Positions 50,158 to 58,494 of a DNA stretch of 64,000 nucleotides are shown here, one piece after another. The first letter of the stretch is position 1, and every line of letters starts with the position of its first letter. The translations under genes were made by a program, and so were the position numbers. The notes beneath the pieces were generated by a model that was not told where the DNA came from, ran no database searches, and saw nothing but the letters and a program-made list of their open reading frames with translations. The stretch is from the NCBI GenBank assembly GCA_964454685.1, contig CAYVTZ010000003.1, forward strand, positions 62,001 to 126,000, read 5' to 3'. This DNA is from CAYVTZ01 sp964454685 (lineage in GTDB: Bacteria > Bacillota > Clostridia > Christensenellales > Christensenellaceae).

Positions 50158-51901
50158 TCTGCTGCTTGCAGTGCTAATGGCTGCGCTTGCCTTTGGCTGC
50201 GCAAAAAAAACAGAGGAAACCGCCCCCGTTGTGGATTTGGAAGGATTGGACGCGCCTGCCGCAACCGCAACTTCCGCCGCCGTGCTGGAGCGTGGCGGGG
50301 AGCTCTATGTTCCCATGCCGGAAGATATGTCCGCGCTGGATCCGCTCAACGCACCGCGTGAGGATATGCAAAACATCTACGGTCTGATGTACGAATCCCC
50401 GTTCAGGCTCTCCGCGGGCGGCAATGTCGCTACCAACCTTGTGGAAACATGGGAGGTAGACGAAACAGGCACCATCTTCACCTTTGTGTTACGCAGCGGC
50501 GTGGTGTTTCATGATGGTCAAACCCCACTGCAGGCAAATGATATCGTAACCAGCGCACAACGTGTGCTTGCGCTTACGTCCGATACCAACGCCCTGTCTG
50601 CAGAACAGCCGGAGGACCCCGAAGACACGCAAACGCCCGAAGCAACCGCTGCGCCCTCCGCCTCCGCCAGCATAGCGCCTTATGAACTGCAAACGGGTCG
50701 GGACGACGATGGTAATACCGTCGTAATGACGGAGGATGTCTCCGAGGTCATCCCCCGGCGTAATTTATACGCAAAATACAATCATCTTGTGCAAAGCATC
50801 GAGGCGGTTGACGAAAATACGGTGCGTCTGACCATGCGGGAGCCGGGTCAGGCAGGTTTGTATTTCATGCTGTTCCCCGTCATGAGCGATTCTCTTACAG
50901 AAGGCGGCACACTGCCTATGGGTACGGGGCCATATATTTTAGAAAGCTTCAGCAGTGCGGATGGTATGGTGCTCAACGCCAGCGAAACATGGTGGGGCGG
51001 CTTGCCGCATATTGAGCGCGTGGTGGCAAAGCCGCTGGATTCCACGGACGAAAAGCTGGAATCCGTCAGTACCAGCGTGCTGGATTTCATCACCACGGAT
51101 GTACTGTATGCAGGGAAGTATAATCTTGCCGGCAAAACGCAGGTTCTGGATTATATGACCAATAATTATGAATGCCTGTTGCCCAACCTCAATGTCACGG
51201 CCTTGCAGGATGTGCGGGTGCGTCAGGCCATTTCTTATGCACTCAACCGCCGGGAGATTATTTCTACCGTGCTGCTCAACCACGCCGTACCGGCAAATTT
51301 GCCCGTCGCGTCAGACTTTTATGCGTATAATCCCAAATACAAAAACGACGTGGATCAAAATGTCGCCAAACAACTTTTAGAGCAAGCCGGATACAAAACA
51401 GGCGAAAACTCCGCAGGCACCGAATTGCGGCTCAAACTGATGCTGCCTGATGACCGCGACAAATCCTATCGCATCGAGGCAGGCAAAGCAATCAAAAAGC
51501 AGCTTGGGCAGGTGGGCGTGTTGCTCGATCTGGAATATGTGGCGCCGCTGGATTATATTGCACGCCTGCAATCCGGCGATTTCGAGCTTGCATACGCCGG
51601 TTTCCACCTCAGTGAAAACCCCAGCTTGGAGTTTATGCTTGCGCCTGATGGCGAAGCAAATTTCAACGGTGTCTCCAACGAGTCTCTCAACACCGCAATG
51701 GCAGCATACGCCGCCGCCGTCACCGAGGAAGACCGTATTGCAACAATGGATGCGTTGCAGCAGGTGCTGTGCAACGATCTCCCGCAGATCGGTCTGTTCT
51801 ACCTCACCAATTCCATCATTTGCGACGCTTCCCTGCAAAATCTGCAAGGCATGCGCGAACATCGTGTGTTTGCTGAGATACAAAAATGGTACTATCAATA
51901 A
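50123..51901 (+). CDS. Peptide-type ABC transporter substrate-binding lipoprotein (OppA family)
   Basis: A 592-residue SBP_bac_5 lipoprotein. The signal ends at lipobox ALAFGC (Cys about residue 26). Core motifs: LDPLNAPREDMQNIYGLMYE, NLVETWEVDETGTIFTFVLR, VFHDGQTPLQANDIV, LPMGTGPYILESF and VRVRQAISYALNRREI. An acidic, Pro/Ala/Ser-rich insert (about residues 158-190, EQPEDPEDTQTPEATAAPSA) is unusual and probably disordered. It overlaps the transglycosylase gene by 35 bases. No permease or ATPase genes accompany it. Confidence 0.9.
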   Translation: MKNTKNFIKSISLLLAVLMAALAFGCAKKTEETAPVVDLEGLDAPAATATSAAVLERGGELYVPMPEDMSALDPLNAPREDMQNIYGLMYESPFRLSAGGNVATNLVETWEVDETGTIFTFVLRSGVVFHDGQTPLQANDIVTSAQRVLALTSDTNALSAEQPEDPEDTQTPEATAAPSASASIAPYELQTGRDDDGNTVVMTEDVSEVIPRRNLYAKYNHLVQSIEAVDENTVRLTMREPGQAGLYFMLFPVMSDSLTEGGTLPMGTGPYILESFSSADGMVLNASETWWGGLPHIERVVAKPLDSTDEKLESVSTSVLDFITTDVLYAGKYNLAGKTQVLDYMTNNYECLLPNLNVTALQDVRVRQAISYALNRREIISTVLLNHAVPANLPVASDFYAYNPKYKNDVDQNVAKQLLEQAGYKTGENSAGTELRLKLMLPDDRDKSYRIEAGKAIKKQLGQVGVLLDLEYVAPLDYIARLQSGDFELAYAGFHLSENPSLEFMLAPDGEANFNGVSNESLNTAMAAYAAAVTEEDRIATMDALQQVLCNDLPQIGLFYLTNSIICDASLQNLQGMREHRVFAEIQKWYYQ

Positions 51902-51920
51902 TGCGTAGTCCTCTCCATCC

Positions 51921-51958
51921 GTGCCGCCGCGCTCACCCGTGGCGGCACTTTTTTATTT
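51921..51958 (+). terminator. Rho-independent terminator of the polA operon
   Basis: GTGCCGCC/GGCGGCAC stem (8 bp), 12-base loop, then six T residues, A and four more T. It lies 20 bases after the lipoprotein stop. Confidence 0.92.
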
Positions 51959-51970
51959 TGCCACCGCATT

Positions 51971-51985
51971 TGTGACTTTGTCACA
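51971..51985. promoter_or_regulatory. Palindromic operator candidate TGTGACtttGTCACA
   Basis: A perfect 6-3-6 palindrome 60 bases before the CoA-disulfide reductase start. It resembles CRP/FNR-type half-sites (TGTGA/TCACA), one base shorter in the middle than the classical CRP site. Possible oxygen or redox control of the downstream gene. Confidence 0.5.
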
Positions 51986-52045
51986 GAACTCCTTGTTAGA
52001 AAAGGATATCATGTGTTTATCAAAATAAAACGAGGTGACCGGATT

Positions 52046-53716
52046 ATGAGTAAAAAAATTGTTATCGTAGGCGGCGTCGCGGGCGGCGCATCGGCAGCCG
52101 CGCGGCTGCGTAGATTGGACGAGCAGGCACAGATCATCATGCTGGAGCGGGGTGAGTATATCTCCTTTGCCAACTGCGGTCTGCCCTATTATATCGGGGG
52201 AACCATCACAGATCAGTCCGCGCTCACATTACAATCGCCGCAAAGTTTTCATGCGCGCTTTGATGTGGATGTACGCATTCACAGCGAGGTTATCGCCATC
52301 GATCGCGCCAATCAAAGCGTCACGGTAAAGCACACGGATACGGGCGAAACCTATCGGGAACCGTATGACGAACTGATTTTATCCATGGGCGCAGAACCTG
52401 TCAGACCCCGCGTCACAGGTATCGACAACCCTCGCGTATTCACACTGCGTAATATCCCCGACACCTATCGCATCAAGGCATTTCTGGACGAACATCACCC
52501 GCAATCCGCAGTCGTGGTCGGCGGCGGCTTCATCGGCGTGGAAATGGCGGAAAACCTGCGCCACGCAGGTCTTGATGTCACTATGGTAGAGCTTGCAGAT
52601 CAAATCCTGACGCCTCTCGACTATGACATGGCATGCGAAGTGCAAAGGCATATGCAGAGCATGGGCGTAAAACTGCTGTTGCAGCATGCACTCACCGGCA
52701 TTGCAGATACGCCAAACGGGCTGCAAATCAGTCTGGGTGACGACGAAGTCTATGCCGATCTGCTCATTCTCGCCATTGGTGTCAAGCCGGAAAGCGGCAT
52801 TGCAAGTGCGGCAGGTCTTGCCACCAATCAAGCGGGCGGCATCGTGGTCAACTGCCGGATGCAGACCGACGACCCTCATATCTATGCCGTAGGCGATGCA
52901 GTGGAAGTCACACACTTCGTCACCGGACAAAAGACAATGATTCCGCTTGCAGGCCCCGCCAATAAGCAAGGTCGCATTGCCGCGGATCATATCTGCGGCA
53001 TCCCCGCCGCATATCAAGGCACGCAAGGCAGCTCCATCGTCAAGGTGTTCGATCTAACCGTTGCCGCAACCGGAATCAACGAAAAAACCGCAAGGATGCA
53101 AGGCATGGATTACGATAAAATATTTCTGTATTCCGCCTCTCACGCTTCCTATTATCCCGGCGCAGTCCATATGTCCATCAAGGTCGTATACGAGCGCCAA
53201 ACAGGCAAGATTCTGGGCGCACAAATCGTTGGCTATGAGGGCGCGGACAAGCGGATTGATGTGCTCGCCACTGCCATCCGCTTCGGTGCTACGGCAGCGG
53301 ATTTGGCGCAGCTTGAATTGTGCTATGCGCCGCCCTTCTCCTCCACGAAGGACCCCGTCAACATGGCAGGCTTTGTCATCGAAAATACCATGTCCGGCAG
53401 GCAAAAGCTGTTCCATTGGCATGATGTCGCGCGCATTGCGCAAGATGCCAACGCAGAGTGTATTGATGTGCGCACACCAATCGAGTTTGAAAACGCTCAT
53501 ATTCATGGGTTCCGCAACATCCCGCTGGACGATTTGCGCAGCAGAATGTCCGAAATCGACAAAAACAAAAAGGTCTACATCACCTGCCAAATCGGTCTGC
53601 GCGGTTATGTTGCAGCTCGCATCTTAACGCAGCATGGTTATGATTGCTCCAATCTCAGCGGAGGCTATCGACTGTATCAGACCATCTTCGGTTCCAATCC
53701 CGCACCGTCTCAGTAG
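52046..53716 (+). CDS. CoA-disulfide reductase with C-terminal rhodanese domain
   Basis: A 556-residue flavoprotein (CoADR-Rhd/NADH oxidase group). The FAD site IVIVGGVAGGASAAARLRRL is at the N-terminus and the single active-site Cys in SFANCGLPYY (about residue 44). NAD(P)H binding is at VVVGGGFIGVEMAENL and AVGDAVEV ends the FAD domain. From about 455 a rhodanese domain has CIDVRTPIEFENAHI and the active Cys in ITCQIGLRGY (about 520). Such enzymes reduce CoA disulfide, persulfide or polysulfide, linking it to thiol and oxygen stress defence. ATG 52046 has GAGGTGACC upstream. Confidence 0.92.
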   Translation: MSKKIVIVGGVAGGASAAARLRRLDEQAQIIMLERGEYISFANCGLPYYIGGTITDQSALTLQSPQSFHARFDVDVRIHSEVIAIDRANQSVTVKHTDTGETYREPYDELILSMGAEPVRPRVTGIDNPRVFTLRNIPDTYRIKAFLDEHHPQSAVVVGGGFIGVEMAENLRHAGLDVTMVELADQILTPLDYDMACEVQRHMQSMGVKLLLQHALTGIADTPNGLQISLGDDEVYADLLILAIGVKPESGIASAAGLATNQAGGIVVNCRMQTDDPHIYAVGDAVEVTHFVTGQKTMIPLAGPANKQGRIAADHICGIPAAYQGTQGSSIVKVFDLTVAATGINEKTARMQGMDYDKIFLYSASHASYYPGAVHMSIKVVYERQTGKILGAQIVGYEGADKRIDVLATAIRFGATAADLAQLELCYAPPFSSTKDPVNMAGFVIENTMSGRQKLFHWHDVARIAQDANAECIDVRTPIEFENAHIHGFRNIPLDDLRSRMSEIDKNKKVYITCQIGLRGYVAARILTQHGYDCSNLSGGYRLYQTIFGSNPAPSQ

Positions 53717-54053
53717 CTTTTTCGCAGTCTCACGCTTGGCGGCACCGCCTGCTTGCTCGCCTTTGCCCAAGAAATCGATACGAGCTTGTTTATTTAATTT
53801 CCCTGCTTTCAAATCCCGTGCGGTCACACTGCATTTCCGCAAATAAATGCCCCCTGCCGCAAGTCGAAACTGCAACAGGGGGCAAATTGGTTCCATACGC
53901 CTCAAGCGCATTGGACTATCTTTCGTCATACGCACGAAAAAAAATCCTAACAGCGCAATCCCGAATGAATCACCGGCAGCCCGGCCGAATCACAAGGCAA
54001 CCATCACCTTGCGGCGGCGCGTTCCCACCATCATAACTGTATCCAAACGCAAA
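53717..54053. other. Intergenic region, possible gene remnant
   Basis: Convergent gap between the CoA-disulfide reductase and the activase-type gene. A minus-strand frame (53624-53935) reads SVTARDLKAGKLNKQARIDF and LGKGEQAGGAAKRETAKKLL. This looks more protein-like than random sequence, but it runs 90 bases antisense into the reductase gene, has no good ribosome binding site and matches no family I know. I regard it as a remnant or chance. Confidence 0.25.
53848..53884 (-). terminator. Hairpin, possible terminator
   Basis: TGCCCCCTG/CAGGGGGCA 9-bp stem with a structured inner loop (GCAGT/ACTTGC-like); the minus strand continues TTTATTTG. It may end minus-strand transcripts from the gap region. 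Confidence 0.5.
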
Positions 54054-54089
54054 GCGGGCATGCTTTTTCGAGTTGAAAAGCATGCCCGC
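54054..54089 (-). terminator. Terminator after the activase-type gene
   Basis: A perfect 14-bp stem, GCGGGCATGCTTTT/AAAAGCATGCCCGC, with an 8-base loop, about 27 bases past the stop codon. The minus strand continues TTTGCGTTT. Confidence 0.75.
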
Positions 54090-54115
54090 ATTATGATAGT
54101 TGTTTCCCGCAAAGA

Positions 54116-57100
54116 CTATTCTAATCCCTGCTTCTTCATGTTCTCAAACGCACTGTAAATCATCAGTTTGATGCGGTTAAGCTGGTTGACCTCGCTTGCG
54201 CCGGGGTCATAGTCCACCGCAACGATGTTTGCCTGCGGGTATTTGTCGCGGATGCCGCGAATCATACCCTTGCCCACCACGTGATTGGGCAAGCAGGCAA
54301 AGGGCTGCACGCAGATGATGTTGGGCGCACCGCTCTCAATCAAATGCAGCATCTCCGCCGTCAAAAACCATCCCTCGCCCGTGCAGTTGCCGTTGGAGAG
54401 CATGTTCTCTGCCAGTTCCGCCAGATGCGCGATGTGCGGGTATTCCTCAAAATGCTTGCTCTTTTTCAGCGCGCGCTGAATCGGCTTTTTAAAGTTGTTC
54501 ACCAGCTTCACGCCAAATTGGCTTGCCTTGTACATCAGCTTGCTTTTTCCCATTTCAAAATGCTTGAATTTGGAGCTGTAAAAGCTGTACATACCAAAAT
54601 CCATCAACGCGGGCATCACGCACTCGCCGCCCTCGCGCTCGATCACGTCAATCGCATGATTGTTTGCATCGGGATGATATTTCACCAAAATCTCACCCAC
54701 AATGCCCACCTTGGGTTTCACTGCACCGGTACGCGCCACATTGTCAAATTCGCGCACCATCTCCTTCGCTGCTTTACGATATCCGAAATAGCGCGTGTGA
54801 TATACCACGTCTTGAATGCGCTTCGTCCACTTTTCCGCCAGCGCATCACTCTCGCCCTTGTTGACTTCATAAGGGCGCGTCGCCAGCAAAACCTTTTGCA
54901 GTAAATCGCCCAGCAAAATCGCCATCATGATGCGAATGCCCCAGCCCACAGTCATTTTAAGACCGGGATTCTTCTCCAAGCCGGAGAAGTTGATGGATGC
55001 CACCACCACCTGCGGGAACCCCGCCTCCTTGAGCGCCTTGCGCAAAAACGCGAGGTAATTGGATGCACGGCAGCCACCGCCCGTCTGCGTCAGCATAATT
55101 ACGGTGTTGTCCGGGTCCAGTTTCCCCGTGATAAATGCGTTCACCAGTTGTCCCACCACAATAATCGTAGGGTAACACGCGTCGTTGTTCACATATTTCA
55201 GCCCAACGTCGATGTCCTCTTTGGTTACTTCCGTCAGCACCTTGAAGTTATATCCCGTAGGGTCAAACGCCTGCTTCAAAAACTGAAACTGCATGGGCGC
55301 CATCTGCGGACACACAATCGTCCCCTTCAGCCGCATCTCCTCGGTGAATATCTTACGATGCCACACCGGGTCTTTCTGCTCCGCCGGACGATCACGCTTC
55401 TCTTTCAAAGCCGCAATCAGCGATCGAATCCGAATCTTCGCCGCACCCAAATTGCTGATCTCATCAATTTTCAGCAGCGTGTAAATCTTGCCCGCCGCCG
55501 CAATGATCTCCTGCACCTGATCCGTGGTAATCGCGTCCAGCCCGCATCCGAAGGAGTTGAGCTGCACCAGCTGCAAGCAGTCCGTCTTTGCCACCGTCGC
55601 CGCCGCTTCATACAGCCGTGTGTGATACGCCCACTGGTCCATCACACGAATGGGGCGCGGCAGGTTGCCCAAATGCGCCACACTATCCTCGGTCAAAACC
55701 GCCAGTCCATAGCTGGTAATCAGCTCCGGAATGCCGTGGTTGATCTCTCTGTCCACATGATACGGCCGTCCCGCCAGCACAATGCCCGTATTGCCCGTCT
55801 CTTTAAGCCATGCAATCGTTTCTTCACCTTTTTGCTCCATGTCCCGCTTAAAGCGCGCCAGCTCCGCATACGCCGCCTCGCTCGCCGCCGTTGCTTCCTC
55901 GATGGTCACGCCATACTGTCCAAATTCCTTGACCATTTTTTGCGGCATAAAATCGGGTTCATCCAGCGCCACAAAGAATTTAAAAAAGGTGATCTCCTGC
56001 TCACGCAGCACTTCCATGTTGTTCGCAATCACTTCAGGATAGGAAGTCACCACCGGGCAGTTGTAGTTGTTGTTCGCGTCGCCATATTCCTTGCGTTCAA
56101 ACGGAATGCAGGGATACAGTATCTTCTTCACACCCTTTTCGGCAAGGTTCTCGATATGCCCGTGAATCAGCTTCGCCGGATAGCAAACCGTGTCCGAAGA
56201 AATGGTCTCCATGCCCTTTTCAAAAATCGCATGGCTGGAAGGGTCGGAAAGAACCACACGGAACCCTAACTTGGTCATCATAGTAAACCAGAAGGGGTAA
56301 TTTTCAAAGACATTCAACGCGCGTGGAATGCCAATCTCTCCGCGCGGCGCTTGCTCCGCCGCCAATGGCTCGTAATCAAACACACGCTGCAATTTATACT
56401 CAAACAAATTCGGGAAATCGTTCTTCTGCACCTTTCCGCCGCCCTGCTCGCAACGGTTGCCGGAGATAAACTTGCGCCCATCTTCAAAGGTTGTAATGGT
56501 CAGCATACAACGGTTTTCGCACTTGCCGCAACGCGCAAAGCTGCCCTTATAGGCAAAGCCCTCCAGCTCCTGCGCCGTCACAATGCCGCTGCGTTGCCCC
56601 TGCATCTCACGCCGCGCAATCAGCGCCGCGCCAAACGCGCCCATCAATTCCGCAATATCAGGGCGAATCACCTCACGCCCCAATTCCAGTTCAAAGGTGC
56701 GCAAAATCGCATCATTTTTGAATGTTCCGCCCTGCACCACGATGTTCGCGCCCAAATCCTGCGGATCTTTCACTTTAATAACCTTATACAGCGCATTTTT
56801 CACAACAGAGTACGAAAGTCCGGCAGAGATATCCCCCACCGTCGCGCCTTCCTTCTGCGCCTGCTTCACACGGCTGTTCATAAACACCGTGCACCGCGTT
56901 CCCAAATCAACCGGATTACGCGCCTTGAGTGCCTCCTGCGCAAATTCCGTAATGGGAATCCCCAGCGAAAATGCAAAGGTCTGTAAAAAGCTGCCACAGC
57001 CGGAGGAGCACGCCTCGTTGAGCATGATGCCGTCCACCACACCGTCGTGGATTTTCAGGCACTTCATGTCCTGACCGCCGATGTCGATGATAAGATCTAC

Positions 57101-58333
57101 ATCCTGATTGAAATATTGCGCCGCGCGAAAATGCGCCATGGTCTCGATTTCGCCACAATCCAGCCGCAACGCTTCCTTGATGATGGCCTCGCCGTATCCC
57201 GTCACACAGCTTCCCGCAAGGTAAGCCCCCTGCGGCATCTGCCGATAGATTTCTTTCAAAATCTCCACCGCCGAATCCAGCGGACTGCCCTCGTTGGAAT
57301 GATAATGCCGGAACAAAATGCGCTTCTCGTCGTCCATCAGCACCGCCTTAATGGTGGTGCTACCCGCATCAATGCCCAAATATACAGGGCCTTGCTGCGT
57401 CGCCAATTCCGCCGTTCCCGCCTTGCGCCCGCTATGCCGCGCCGCAAAATTATCGTAATCTTCCCGGCTCTCAAACAGCGGCTTTAAGCGCCGCGTTTCG
57501 TGTTCCCCTTCACCTGCCGCATCCATAAAGTCCGGCAATTCACGGACATAAAACTCCTTGCCGGATGCCATCAACGCCGCGCCGATCGCCACAAACAAAT
57601 GCGAATTTTCAGGATGGATGATCTCATCCTCTTTTAAATGCAGCGTCTCAACAAAGCGCTGTCTCAGCTGTGTCAAATAATGCAGCGGGCCGCCCAAAAA
57701 GGCAACCTTGCCGCGGATGGGTCGCCCGCATGCCAGCCCTGCAATGGTCTGGTTCACCACGGATTGAAACACCGATGCCGCCACATCCTCACGCGCCGCA
57801 CCCTCGTTGAGCAACGGCTGGATGTCCGTCTTTGCAAACACGCCGCAACGCGCCGCAATCGGGTAGATTGTCTTGTGCTCTTTGCTCAGTTCGTTCATGC
57901 CCATCGGGTCGGTCGCCAGCAGCGTCGCCATCTGGTCGATGAACGCCCCCGTACCACCCGCGCAAGTTCCGTTCATGCGCTGTTCCAGCGACGGCTTCAT
58001 GTAGGTAATCTTCGCGTCCTCGCCGCCCAGTTCCAGCACCACGTCTGCCTGCGGCATAAATTGTTGCGTCGCGCACGCACCCGCCACCACTTCCTGCACA
58101 AAGGGCAGCCCCAGCAGATTCGCCACCGATAGCCCGCCCGATCCTGTGATGGAGCAGCTTACCTGATATGCTCCACACTCCTGCGCTGCTTCCCGAAATA
58201 AATTCATCAGCTCGCCGCGCACATCCGAAAAATGCCTTCTGTATCGTTCAAAGATAATCTGGTTCTCCGCGTCCAGCAACACCAGTTTGATGGTTGTAGA
58301 GCCGATATCCAGACCTAATTTATAATCCGTCAT
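54116..58333 (-). CDS. 2-hydroxyacyl-CoA dehydratase activase-type giant protein (BadF/HgdC ATPase x2 + DUF2229)
   Basis: A 1405-residue multidomain protein. Two tandem ASKHA ATPase domains of the BadF/BcrA/HgdC activator type: LGLDIGSTTIKLVLLD (7-22) with CAGGTGAF (124), and LGIDAGSTTIKAVLMD (319-334) with NEACSSGCGSF (439-449). Cys124, Cys163, Cys442 and Cys481 could bind the activator's [4Fe-4S] cluster. A zinc-ribbon-like CGKCENRC (602-609) comes next, then a DUF2229 region from about 668 (PRALNVFENYPFW) and a dehydratase-subunit-like C-terminal half. Such fused proteins are common in Clostridia; their reaction is not established. No dehydratase subunit genes lie nearby. It has its own promoter and terminator. 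Confidence 0.88.
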   Translation of the reverse strand: MTDYKLGLDIGSTTIKLVLLDAENQIIFERYRRHFSDVRGELMNLFREAAQECGAYQVSCSITGSGGLSVANLLGLPFVQEVVAGACATQQFMPQADVVLELGGEDAKITYMKPSLEQRMNGTCAGGTGAFIDQMATLLATDPMGMNELSKEHKTIYPIAARCGVFAKTDIQPLLNEGAAREDVAASVFQSVVNQTIAGLACGRPIRGKVAFLGGPLHYLTQLRQRFVETLHLKEDEIIHPENSHLFVAIGAALMASGKEFYVRELPDFMDAAGEGEHETRRLKPLFESREDYDNFAARHSGRKAGTAELATQQGPVYLGIDAGSTTIKAVLMDDEKRILFRHYHSNEGSPLDSAVEILKEIYRQMPQGAYLAGSCVTGYGEAIIKEALRLDCGEIETMAHFRAAQYFNQDVDLIIDIGGQDMKCLKIHDGVVDGIMLNEACSSGCGSFLQTFAFSLGIPITEFAQEALKARNPVDLGTRCTVFMNSRVKQAQKEGATVGDISAGLSYSVVKNALYKVIKVKDPQDLGANIVVQGGTFKNDAILRTFELELGREVIRPDIAELMGAFGAALIARREMQGQRSGIVTAQELEGFAYKGSFARCGKCENRCMLTITTFEDGRKFISGNRCEQGGGKVQKNDFPNLFEYKLQRVFDYEPLAAEQAPRGEIGIPRALNVFENYPFWFTMMTKLGFRVVLSDPSSHAIFEKGMETISSDTVCYPAKLIHGHIENLAEKGVKKILYPCIPFERKEYGDANNNYNCPVVTSYPEVIANNMEVLREQEITFFKFFVALDEPDFMPQKMVKEFGQYGVTIEEATAASEAAYAELARFKRDMEQKGEETIAWLKETGNTGIVLAGRPYHVDREINHGIPELITSYGLAVLTEDSVAHLGNLPRPIRVMDQWAYHTRLYEAAATVAKTDCLQLVQLNSFGCGLDAITTDQVQEIIAAAGKIYTLLKIDEISNLGAAKIRIRSLIAALKEKRDRPAEQKDPVWHRKIFTEEMRLKGTIVCPQMAPMQFQFLKQAFDPTGYNFKVLTEVTKEDIDVGLKYVNNDACYPTIIVVGQLVNAFITGKLDPDNTVIMLTQTGGGCRASNYLAFLRKALKEAGFPQVVVASINFSGLEKNPGLKMTVGWGIRIMMAILLGDLLQKVLLATRPYEVNKGESDALAEKWTKRIQDVVYHTRYFGYRKAAKEMVREFDNVARTGAVKPKVGIVGEILVKYHPDANNHAIDVIEREGGECVMPALMDFGMYSFYSSKFKHFEMGKSKLMYKASQFGVKLVNNFKKPIQRALKKSKHFEEYPHIAHLAELAENMLSNGNCTGEGWFLTAEMLHLIESGAPNIICVQPFACLPNHVVGKGMIRGIRDKYPQANIVAVDYDPGASEVNQLNRIKLMIYSAFENMKKQGLE

Positions 58334-58384
58334 TCTGACCTCCTGATCCTAGGTGCCGCGGTTTCCACCACTTCACCACGTTAC

Positions 58385-58413
58385 AGTATACCAAATCAGC
58401 CGAAAAATATCAA
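58385..58413 (-). promoter_or_regulatory. Promoter of the activase-type gene
   Basis: Minus strand TTGATA (58408-58413), 17-base spacer, TATACT (58385-58390), about 52 bases before the ATG at 58333. Confidence 0.75.
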
Positions 58414-58431
58414 CCGCGTTCGCGCCCCACG

Positions 58432-58470
58432 CAGAAAAGACCTCCCTGCCATGCAAACAGAAAGGTCTTT
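58432..58470 (-). terminator. Terminator after nicotinate phosphoribosyltransferase
   Basis: AAAGACCT/AGGTCTTT stem (8 bp) with a 19-base loop and TTTTCT on the minus strand, 25 bases past the stop codon. Confidence 0.7.
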
Positions 58471-58494
58471 GCCCCGTCAAGTTTTTCTAACCCG

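Noticed and set aside
53624..53935. Minus-strand small ORF (KLNKQARIDFLGKGEQAGG)
   Set aside because: Overlaps the reductase gene antisense for about 90 bases, lacks a ribosome binding site, and no family is recognised; kept only as a possible remnant.
58352..58378. T-box-like GGTGGAAACCGCGG on the minus strand before the activase-type gene
   Set aside because: The leader from the predicted start site is only about 50 nt, far too short for a T-box stem I and specifier, and the downstream gene has no amino-acid link.
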